Shown: piece after piece, positions 30,822 through 37,393 of the stretch
Layout: every line of letters starts with the position of its first letter
Numbering within the stretch: the stretch's first letter is position 1
Assembly: GCF_900101875.1 (NCBI RefSeq)
Contig: NZ_FNAI01000005.1
Span: 339,205-403,204, forward strand
Direction: 5' to 3'
DNA length: 64,000 bases
From: Mucilaginibacter pineti
GTDB taxonomy: Bacteria; Bacteroidota; Bacteroidia; Sphingobacteriales; Sphingobacteriaceae
Made by a program: the position numbers and the translations under genes
Notes under the pieces: model-generated
What the model was told of the DNA's origin: nothing
The model's database searches: none
What the model saw: only the letters and a program-made list of their open reading frames with translations

Positions 30822-31940
30822 CTATACAGTCCAAAAACCTCGTTGAGCAAGCCCAAGTATAAGTTTTCCCAACATTTGATCATTATTCCAGATTTTATTT
30901 TTTCTCATTTCCTTTACCTTATCGGCAACCGCTTGGCAATACGGTGTGCCGTGCTCAGCAAATAAATCCATTAATTCCTGTCCGCCAGCAGCTTTCTCAA
31001 TAGTAACACTCATTGCTTTTACATTTTCTGAGGTTAGAGCACCTAAGGTATTTTGCGAATCCAAATGAGTTTGCAAATCGCCGTGTTGTCCAATTATCCT
31101 TAGTTCGCTATTCTGCTCTGTCCTTAGATTTACTCCGGCAGCAAAATATTTATCCCTGGTGCTTCTAAATATACGGTATTGGTCGTCTTTGTCATTTAAG
31201 ATTTGAGGATAAATAATCACATAATGCTCTCGGTCTATTGGGATTTCTAATATATTTTCAGTAGAGAATACATTGTCGCCATTCAATTTCCCTTTCATAT
31301 CCATCACTAGTACTGGATTATCGGAAGTTATTAACGGTACATCGCTATCAACTTTAATTACCTCTATACCACAATTAAGTTTAAAGTCGACAAACTTTTG
31401 CCACTCACCAAAATGATCGATTAAAAAATCCTGTTTATTTTGTTGTTTCAATGTCTGCCTTGCTTCTGCAATATCTTTTTTCAGGAATTTGAATTCTACA
31501 CCCTTTTTACTTCTTAGGACGATTTCTTCATCTGGATTTGTAACAGTTTGTTCAATTCTATCGAGCAACTTCGTAAGTTGGTCGTTTTTCCTATCTAAAA
31601 ACTTTGGCGTCCTAAAAAACAAACTGAGGATTGTATTAAGAATTTTTCTTTTTGTTTCCTCCGAAATATTAAAAGTTGTTGGATCAGTTAATATCTTATA
31701 AACTTCAGGATATACACCATCGACCTCTCTTCCATAAAATCTTTCCAAAGCGTACTTATCGCCATTGTCGTCCGGAAAGGTGTATAGGTTTTTCTTTGCG
31801 CAAATAGATTTAATATTCATTGGGATTGGCCCCTTTGACCCTCGCATCTCCGAATCCACTAAAAAATGACCATTCTCCTCTATGGCAAAATTTTTCAAAT
31901 AAGAACGTGGGACGAAATGTTGATGAATTGGCTCGTTCAT
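30822..31940 (-). CDS. DUF4238 domain protein
   Basis: This 372-residue protein begins with the DUF4238 signature HQHFVPRSYLKNF (residues 6-18), followed by features usual for the family: an all-helical middle and an ITSDNPV segment near residue 200. The biochemical function of DUF4238 is not known to me; such genes often sit in accessory and defence regions. It converges on the nuclease-NTPase gene with 66 bp between them and is about 100 bp downstream of the macrodomain gene, so its transcription unit is unclear. Codons here are more AT-rich than in the genes on either side, suggesting a separate origin. Confidence 0.7.
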   Translation of the reverse strand: MNEPIHQHFVPRSYLKNFAIEENGHFLVDSEMRGSKGPIPMNIKSICAKKNLYTFPDDNGDKYALERFYGREVDGVYPEVYKILTDPTTFNISEETKRKILNTILSLFFRTPKFLDRKNDQLTKLLDRIEQTVTNPDEEIVLRSKKGVEFKFLKKDIAEARQTLKQQNKQDFLIDHFGEWQKFVDFKLNCGIEVIKVDSDVPLITSDNPVLVMDMKGKLNGDNVFSTENILEIPIDREHYVIIYPQILNDKDDQYRIFRSTRDKYFAAGVNLRTEQNSELRIIGQHGDLQTHLDSQNTLGALTSENVKAMSVTIEKAAGGQELMDLFAEHGTPYCQAVADKVKEMRKNKIWNNDQMLGKLILGLAQRGFWTV

Positions 31941-32042
31941 TCTGAATAGTTTTGATATTCATAACAATATAAGAATTTTCATTCAAAATATCCAATAACA
32001 ATTCAATTGGTTCTAGGTAAAATGCCGTATAATTTGAGTAAC

Positions 32043-32498
32043 TTATAATGGTTCGTAAACAACTATATCAATATCGAATTGTTCCAAATACCGTTCGATC
32101 ATCGGCTTAACAACATCCCAACGGAGCCCACCATTCCCACAACCCAAAGCTGGCAGTGCCAAACTGCCTACAGCATTTGCCTTTAAGTAATCTACCAACG
32201 CAATCAATCCAGCCTCTACAAATTCATACTCCGACGGCTGCCGCCAATGCGCTTTGGTCGGCAGGTTAACAATCAATTTATCTCCATACAAAAGGTTCGT
32301 ATCACGAACGGGCAAAATTTTGCCGATACCAAACGTTCCTGTTTTACAAGCATCTGCATAAACCCTGAAATTATGCGGGAACGCTTGTTTAAAAGCAAGG
32401 GCGATACCCTTACCCATCACGCCAACCGTATTCACCGTATTAACTAATGCTTCGGCTTTATCTTCTAGTAAGTTACCTTTTACGTAAGTAATCATCAT
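32043..32498 (-). CDS. Stand-alone macrodomain protein (DarG-like) at the end of the PRTRC operon
   Basis: A 151-residue single macrodomain. It has the N-terminal GNLLEDKAEALVNTVN motif, the glycine-rich VGVMGKGIALAFK loop and the LPALGCGNGGLRWD phosphate loop typical of DarG/ALC1-like macrodomains that bind or remove ADP-ribose. It lacks the C-terminal half of a full DarG antitoxin, and no DarT toxin gene is adjacent. It starts 7 bp after the stop of the PRTRC ThiF gene, so it is co-transcribed with and probably translationally coupled to it. The position suggests a function linked to that system, perhaps reversal of nucleotide-type modifications; this is inference. Confidence 0.85.
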   Translation of the reverse strand: MMITYVKGNLLEDKAEALVNTVNTVGVMGKGIALAFKQAFPHNFRVYADACKTGTFGIGKILPVRDTNLLYGDKLIVNLPTKAHWRQPSEYEFVEAGLIALVDYLKANAVGSLALPALGCGNGGLRWDVVKPMIERYLEQFDIDIVVYEPL

Positions 32499-32505
32499 CG
32501 CTAAG

Positions 32506-33327
32506 TTAAGCCACTTTAAGTGGCTGTGTCCTGAAATCTTTTAAATTGAGAAAGAATCCCCTGTTAAACAGGATGCCCTCACGGAACACCTGCCATAACA
32601 GTGATGCACCAAGATTGGCTAAAGTAGAATTGATAAACAAATCCTGTTTCGCAAGTGCATCGGCAAGGGAACAGCTTGGGGTGTTGTCGGTATTTTCCGA
32701 CTGGATAAGCAGTTCTTTAAATTCCTCGGTTACGAATGGCAGGTTTTCAATGGGCTGATATTTTTTAGAGGTAGGTTGTGGGATTTTGCCGATGGTGGAT
32801 AACACTACCTGACCTGTATCCTTGCTATTGCCAAAGTCCATCCAGTATAATGGTCTGCCCCTGTAATTACCTGACTGTATTTTGTAAGTATCCAGTATCC
32901 CTGCTATCTCGAAACGGGCATCTACGGTATCCACACATGATATGGTAATCGTGGCAAATGCCCTGTTGATAGCGCAATAATTGCGGTCATAGCGTTCGGT
33001 TTCCGCTTTCCAGTTGGTGCCGAAAAAACGGTTCACACGATTAATTAAGGCGACTGATTTATACAAGCCCAGTTCGGCTGTGGTGAATAACTGCCTTGCC
33101 AAATTCGGGCGTTCCACTTTGTCATCATCAAATAAATGTACCATCAGGCCGGGGTGGTTCAAGGCTATCAATGCCTGGTTAATTCTGGCGAGTGCGGTTA
33201 GCATTTGACTGCCCGTACCGCCCGCACCAATCAAGTTGATTAGGATAGGATTGTAGGGTTGCAGCAATTCCTTTTCTACGATGTGAACCGCTGTTAGCTG
33301 CTGTTTGATTTTCTTCGGCTTGCTCAT
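32506..33327 (-). CDS. PRTRC system ThiF family (E1-like) protein
   Basis: A 273-residue E1-like adenylating-fold protein. It has the nucleotide loop IGAGGTGS (34-40), the acidic FDDDKVERPNLARQ segment with the conserved Asp and N-x-x-R (67-79), and Cys131 (ISCVD) as a candidate thioester site. In PRTRC clusters the ThiF protein is thought to be the E1-like activating component of a ubiquitin-like system, with protein C as the beta-grasp partner and protein B as the E2-like partner. The start overlaps the end of protein B by 4 bp; the macrodomain gene follows after 7 bp. The cluster is typical of plasmids and conjugative elements; its cellular role is still unclear. Confidence 0.88.
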   Translation of the reverse strand: MSKPKKIKQQLTAVHIVEKELLQPYNPILINLIGAGGTGSQMLTALARINQALIALNHPGLMVHLFDDDKVERPNLARQLFTTAELGLYKSVALINRVNRFFGTNWKAETERYDRNYCAINRAFATITISCVDTVDARFEIAGILDTYKIQSGNYRGRPLYWMDFGNSKDTGQVVLSTIGKIPQPTSKKYQPIENLPFVTEEFKELLIQSENTDNTPSCSLADALAKQDLFINSTLANLGASLLWQVFREGILFNRGFFLNLKDFRTQPLKVA

Positions 33328-34073
33328 TGCATTAATCTTTTAAGGGTGATATTATGTTTTACTAAAGTTTCGATGGGGAAAGGCCGGCCTGTGCTGACCT
33401 GCACTTGCCATAATTCAGCCATATCAATTTGGCTACCTGAATGCCCGCCAATGGTGTGGCTGAAGTAGCTGTTAAAGAAATAGGTTTCCCATTTGTCCAT
33501 AAATTCTTCTAAATAGGTAAAGCGTTCAATTTGGATGCTGACCGTACCCATGCACACGTTACCGCTTTCATAAATATTGAAGTAGGGCGCATGGTAGAGC
33601 TTGGTGTTTTCGGTGGGTTTATTTTTTCTTTTGAGGGCATAAACATTCAAGCTGTCTTTGGTCGCTTTCCATACCATTGCCGGGATTTTGGCTTTACCTG
33701 CGGGAATATTTAAGCCGTCAACGAAGTACATATCTACTTCCTGTGGCGGGGTGTACCATACGGCATACCCATTGCTTTGCGGATTGATGTATAAAACCTT
33801 GTTAGGTAGCATCCCTTTACTTTTGAGGTAGTTGCCTTTCAGGTCGGAGGTGCTTTGAAATAACTCACTTAAAGCGATCATTTCAGGGAGCGTTAAGGGA
33901 TGGGCATTGATTGGATTGCCGTATTTGCCAATGTCATAGCTTTCTACGTAGGTCTGCCTGTTATCGTCGGCGGTTCCGTACTGCCCGTCATGGTTAATTT
34001 CTTTGAGGGCATAAATCAGCAGGGCTTTATGAGGCACGTATTGCTGATTAAAATCGTTGCTTACATTAGTCAT
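33324..34073 (-). CDS. PRTRC system protein B (E2-like)
   Basis: This 249-residue protein matches PRTRC protein B in its general layout. A candidate conserved cysteine lies in SGNVCMGTV (Cys174), where E2-like enzymes carry the ligand, and is followed by a helical segment rich in aromatics and a GGHSGSQ motif. It overlaps the preceding gene by 8 bp and ThiF by 4 bp, so these three are tightly coupled. By analogy it would accept a ubiquitin-like protein from the E1-like ThiF; no experiment known to me shows this for PRTRC. Confidence 0.8.
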   Translation of the reverse strand: MTNVSNDFNQQYVPHKALLIYALKEINHDGQYGTADDNRQTYVESYDIGKYGNPINAHPLTLPEMIALSELFQSTSDLKGNYLKSKGMLPNKVLYINPQSNGYAVWYTPPQEVDMYFVDGLNIPAGKAKIPAMVWKATKDSLNVYALKRKNKPTENTKLYHAPYFNIYESGNVCMGTVSIQIERFTYLEEFMDKWETYFFNSYFSHTIGGHSGSQIDMAELWQVQVSTGRPFPIETLVKHNITLKRLMQ

Positions 34074-35163
34074 TGTCGTGGTGTGTTAAGAGTTGGCACA
34101 ATCGGTTGATTAACGCTAACAGGCGTGTTTCAAATCCAAAGTTTTCGTTTTTCTTTTCAGTCAGCGTATCGAAAACTTCTACGGCGGTCGGTTCGTCGGT
34201 GATACCCGCTTCCTGAAATTCGCTGTCAATCATGCAAAACAGGCTTTCCTGCAAGCAATCATTCCCGCTCCAATAAAAACTCATATACTGGTCGGCATGG
34301 ATGCGTTCTTCGATTTCAGGATGGCAGAAGTCAGGACGGATATGGTCAAAGAATGAGCGGTCAGGGTAATTATTGTATAGCTGTACAAATTCTATAGCCA
34401 GTATCGCCCAATCGTTATCGCACTTTTCGGCCTTACTGTAATTGAGCACGAGGGTGTCCATATTGGTCAGTTGTTGCGGGTCGCTGATTTGGCGGAGCAA
34501 ATGAATGCCTGCGTTTTGCAGGGTATATAATTCGTCCAGTTGTTCCCGCCTGTAGGCATCTTCTTCCTCGTCGTTCTCCATATCTTCATTAATCATTTCG
34601 TCGAGATAATGATACTGATGATGCAGGTAGCTGCTTTGCTCGGTATAAAAAGGCACTTGTACAACTTGGTACAGGTAAGCGAAAATGGCTATAACTATTT
34701 CGGATAAAGCTTGTTGCTTGGCTTGCTGAACCCAGTTCCATAGCGGTTTAACGGGGATATAATAGAGGGTCATGCCCGTATCAAATTGCCTGACAGTGGC
34801 TAAGGTGGCGGTAAAGGTATCATCTTGGAGAATAATGCAGTCCAAATGCTTATCAATCGCTTTGATGCGCTCGGCGGTGATTTCCCATGACCTGTAAATA
34901 TTCTGCGGAAAGGTTAAGCCTGTTACATCGGGTATCAGCAAATCATAATAAGTGCAGATATTTTCAAGGGAGCGGAAAAATTCCTTTTCCGCTCTTGCCT
35001 TGTTTCCCTCGTATGCCCAAAAAGGTTGGAATGTATGGGTCAGAAAACCATTTCGGTTAATTCGGGTGGTGCGCTTCTTAACGGGTTGCGCTGAACCTGC
35101 CCGGCATCGGGTAAGCGGTCGAGGCTTACGGTTAACCTGCTGAATAGTGCGTATAGTTTCCAT
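34066..35163 (-). CDS. PRTRC-cluster protein of unknown function (position of protein F)
   Basis: This 365-residue protein lies between PRTRC genes C and B. Its N-terminus is very basic (KPRPLTRC and PVKKRTTRINR), the middle is helical, and an acidic stretch (DEMINEDMENDEEEDAY) lies near residue 190. No catalytic motif or membrane span is apparent. I do not recognise the family; the slot in the operon is where other clusters carry protein F or a hypothetical gene. It overlaps the protein B gene by 8 bp and so is co-expressed with it. Confidence 0.65.
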   Translation of the reverse strand: METIRTIQQVNRKPRPLTRCRAGSAQPVKKRTTRINRNGFLTHTFQPFWAYEGNKARAEKEFFRSLENICTYYDLLIPDVTGLTFPQNIYRSWEITAERIKAIDKHLDCIILQDDTFTATLATVRQFDTGMTLYYIPVKPLWNWVQQAKQQALSEIVIAIFAYLYQVVQVPFYTEQSSYLHHQYHYLDEMINEDMENDEEEDAYRREQLDELYTLQNAGIHLLRQISDPQQLTNMDTLVLNYSKAEKCDNDWAILAIEFVQLYNNYPDRSFFDHIRPDFCHPEIEERIHADQYMSFYWSGNDCLQESLFCMIDSEFQEAGITDEPTAVEVFDTLTEKKNENFGFETRLLALINRLCQLLTHHDND

Positions 35164-35216
35164 TGCTCGTTTTCCTTTTTGATTTTTATTGTTCTGTTCT
35201 TTGTTGCTTTCATCAC

Positions 35217-35432
35217 TTATCCTTTCGTTCCCATTGTGGTTTCAAAATGGAACACCCGTTCATCATCCACGATTTCAGGACCCCGTATCTTGGCGGTGGT
35301 CAGGATGGGATAATGATTAGCATAAAAGTTAAGCACTTCTGCTGTGGTAAAGCTCGGGTTCGGGTCGGTCAAACGAACATCCTGCCCGTTTGCTCTGTGC
35401 AGGAATACCCTGCTGATTTCGATAATTTCCAT
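35217..35432 (-). CDS. PRTRC system protein C (ubiquitin-like beta-grasp candidate)
   Basis: This 71-residue protein starts at the ATG at 35432; a GTG three codons upstream is the less likely alternative. It shows the PRTRC-C pattern: a short strand, then TDPNPSFTTAEVLNFYANHYP, then ITTAKIRGPEI-like and a final strand ending in GTKG. The C-terminal glycine and the size fit a ubiquitin-like protein that could be activated by the ThiF protein encoded in the same operon. It lies 13 bp after the protein E stop codon. The beta-grasp assignment comes from what is proposed for this family, not from a fold I can verify. Confidence 0.82.
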   Translation of the reverse strand: MEIIEISRVFLHRANGQDVRLTDPNPSFTTAEVLNFYANHYPILTTAKIRGPEIVDDERVFHFETTMGTKG

Positions 35433-35445
35433 GTGATACACTTGC

Positions 35446-36057
35446 TTATAAATCCTGCATTAATTCGTCGTACTTGGTTTTGCGCTTGGCAAGTTCCTCG
35501 CCCTTGCGGGTGATTTCGTCCGCTTTGTCGGGATAGTCTTCGGCACTTGGCAGTAAGGCAATCGCCTCGCTGTATTTGCAGTTCTTGTTGAGTTCAGCGA
35601 TTTGGAGCATCGCATCGTCATAGCGCTTTTTCTTTTCCGTTACGGCCTTTTGCTCGGCTTCCTGCGTACTGAACAGGTTTTCGGTTTCAGGCTCGTCGTC
35701 ATCATCATCATCGGTTGTTGTGGCGGTCTTACCCTTGTCTTTACCCTTATTCTTTTTGTCCAGTTCCGCTTTGGATTGTTTTTGCGCTTCGTCCAGACCT
35801 TTTTGGTAGGCATCCATATTGGCGAATAGTTGTGCGGTTTCTTTTAAGGGGCTATGGATAGCGGTAAAAAAGCCCTCGTCCAGTTCGGTCGCTTCGCCCC
35901 GTAATATCATGGGCGGTATCACGTTCCCTGCTTTGTCTGTCGTGGCATTGGCTAACAACACGGCTACGGTTAGTTTGCCTTCCGCTTTGGCGATAATGAG
36001 GTTCAGATTTCCCTGAAATTCCAAACCTGCGATATGGTTAAAAAAGTTCGTTTGCAT
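35446..36057 (-). CDS. PRTRC system protein E
   Basis: This 203-residue protein has the PRTRC-E N-terminal domain (NFFNHIAGLEFQGNLNLII then VAVLLAN and PPMILRGEATELDEGFF). A long charged, coiled-coil-like C-terminus follows, with a run of aspartates (TTDDDDDDEPE) and many lysines. The function is unknown. Its start overlaps the upstream 82-residue gene by 20 bp and it precedes protein C by 13 bp, consistent with one polycistronic message. Confidence 0.85.
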   Translation of the reverse strand: MQTNFFNHIAGLEFQGNLNLIIAKAEGKLTVAVLLANATTDKAGNVIPPMILRGEATELDEGFFTAIHSPLKETAQLFANMDAYQKGLDEAQKQSKAELDKKNKGKDKGKTATTTDDDDDDEPETENLFSTQEAEQKAVTEKKKRYDDAMLQIAELNKNCKYSEAIALLPSAEDYPDKADEITRKGEELAKRKTKYDELMQDL

Positions 36058-36286
36058 ATTGGTTTCTGCTAATTCTGTTCTTGGTTAATTTGGTTCCCTT
36101 GCCTTTGGTATAGGTGGCTTTATAGCCATTCTGTTCGATGATACCCCGCAGGATATTTTCGGCTTCCCTTGCTTTAAAAGCATCTTCGTTACTGACAAAC
36201 AGCAGGTCGGTATTGCTGAAAAAGCGGAGCGTGTTCGCCAGTACTTTGATGGCTTTCTTTTCTGTTTTATTCGATAGGATGCTCAT
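36038..36286 (-). CDS. Small PRTRC-linked protein of unknown function
   Basis: This 82-residue basic protein (MSILSNKTEKKAIKVLANTL...) contains one predicted helix pair and a basic tail (KGKGTKLTKNRISRNQ) that could contact nucleic acid. I do not recognise a named domain. It overlaps protein E by 20 bp and lies 54 bp after the ssb stop, with a hairpin in that gap, so it is the first gene of the PRTRC block after the attenuator-like structure. Confidence 0.7.
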   Translation of the reverse strand: MSILSNKTEKKAIKVLANTLRFFSNTDLLFVSNEDAFKAREAENILRGIIEQNGYKATYTKGKGTKLTKNRISRNQYANELF

Positions 36287-36303
36287 GGTTCGTTGGTTTT
36301 AAA

Positions 36304-36329
36304 ACCCGTGTACCAATTGGCACACGGGT
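36304..36329 (-). terminator. Hairpin between ssb and the PRTRC genes
   Basis: ACCCGTGT pairs perfectly with ACACGGGT over a 10-nt loop; on the minus strand the stem is followed by TTTT. It lies 11 bp after the ssb stop and 17 bp before the next start. Because the following genes seem to belong to the same operon it may attenuate rather than end transcription, giving more SSB than PRTRC proteins. Confidence 0.65.
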
Positions 36330-36340
36330 AAATGATTGGA

Positions 36341-36748
36341 TTAGAATGGCAAATCGTCGTCGTCAGCGCCCGGCTTAATGTCCGCATAGGCTTCGGCTTT
36401 CTGCGTTTTGTTGTCGGCTCTTTCAGTGCCATTTGCTACCGTCTTGCCTAACAGTTTCACCTGTTCAACGTGCATGTTGAGCGTACCCACGGCTTTGCCC
36501 TCTTTGTTGATGTAGGCACCTGCTTCGATACGTCCGTGCAGTTCCACCAATGTGCCTTTGGTCAGGTATTCGGCTAAACCTGCATTGCGCCAGTACGAGC
36601 ACTCAAAATAGCGGGTGATTGTCACCCTTTCGCCGTCTTTCGGGCGGTAGCTGTCGTTAATGGCAATGGTAAAGCCTGTTACCTTTTTGTCCGATTTTGT
36701 TGTCCTTACGGTAGCGTTTGCTACCACTCTTCCTGTGATGGTTTCCAT
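36341..36748 (-). CDS. ssb: Single-stranded DNA-binding protein
   Basis: A 135-residue OB-fold SSB. The start is the ATG at 36748 (METITGRV), which is preceded by an AAAAAAGG ribosome-binding stretch; the longer frame adds 28 residues of low-quality N-terminus. The domain shows ITRYFECSYWRN and LVELHGRIEAGAY motifs, and the C-terminus ends in the acidic tip DDDDLPF that recruits partner proteins. Element-borne SSB protects the single strand that enters during conjugation. It is the first gene of the minus-strand PRTRC unit and is divergent from the repair genes. Confidence 0.93.
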   Translation of the reverse strand: METITGRVVANATVRTTKSDKKVTGFTIAINDSYRPKDGERVTITRYFECSYWRNAGLAEYLTKGTLVELHGRIEAGAYINKEGKAVGTLNMHVEQVKLLGKTVANGTERADNKTQKAEAYADIKPGADDDDLPF

Positions 36749-37214
36749 AACCTTTTTTGTTTTTAGTGAACTATTTATGTTGTTTACTTTTCCTTTTGTG
36801 AGCCTTGCCTTGTGATTATTTTTAAAAGACAAAAACGGTAAAAAAGAAAGTCAAAAAGGCGCGGTAAAGAGCAGGAGTGCAAGAACTATAAGTCCCGGAG
36901 GGTGGACGGCAGCAGGCCGGACATTATGCGTTCTGTAATGAGGCTCACGCGAACTTGACGCCTCTTTTGTCCGTTTGTCTTTAAAATGATTACATAAAAA
37001 ACCTCCGACGCTTAAAAATCTCCAAGTCTTAATAGATGGAAAACCGCATGAAGGATCGCAGCGACATCCTTTGTCAAAAGATACAGTGGAGAGCCTGGCC
37101 GCAGGCATGCCCAGGGATAGCAGCTATCTTAACTGATTAATCAGCAGGCAGTCAAACCATTATTTTTTTCTATTGTTAGAAAATAAATTAATTAAAAACT
37201 AAAAATCAAACATC
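36749..37214. other. Divergent intergenic region between ssb/PRTRC and the repair genes
   Basis: A stretch of 466 bp separates two divergent units. It should contain the promoter of the ssb operon and that of the DUF3606-ligD operon. The last 60 bp before 37215 are very AT-rich. A minus-strand frame at 36851-37108 does not look coding. I found no clear iteron array or origin. Confidence 0.4.
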
Positions 37215-37388
37215 ATGGACGATAAAACAAAGACCGGCAGCCCGGACAGCAAATTCATCAATGTAAACGAAGATTACGAAGTGGCCTACTGGACCAAAGA
37301 ATTAGGCATTAGTAAAGAGAAACTGCAAGAGGCAGTTAAAGCCGCAGGTACTTCGGTAAGCGCCGTTAAGGAATATCTAAATAAATAA
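37215..37388 (+). CDS. DUF3606 domain small protein
   Basis: This 57-residue protein runs from ATG 37215 to TAA 37386-37388. The sequence FINVNEDYEVAYWTKELGIS and the following KLQEAVKAAGTSVSAVKEYL fit DUF3606, a small helical domain found in many Bacteroidota and Proteobacteria next to stress genes. Its function is unknown. It ends 5 bp before ligD, so it is the leading gene of the repair operon, and its AT-rich upstream region is the likely promoter of that operon. Confidence 0.85.
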   Translation: MDDKTKTGSPDSKFINVNEDYEVAYWTKELGISKEKLQEAVKAAGTSVSAVKEYLNK

Positions 37389-37393
37389 CAGCT

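Noticed and set aside
32043..32498. DarG antitoxin of a DarTG toxin-antitoxin pair
   Set aside because: Only the macrodomain is present, the C-terminal DarG half is missing and no DarT gene adjoins; the neighbouring DUF4238 protein does not look like DarT.
36851..37108. 85-residue minus-strand frame between ssb and DUF3606
   Set aside because: Its composition (many Cys, Pro, Ser, Arg) is unlike real proteins here, it has no ribosome-binding site, and it lies in a region expected to hold two divergent promoters.
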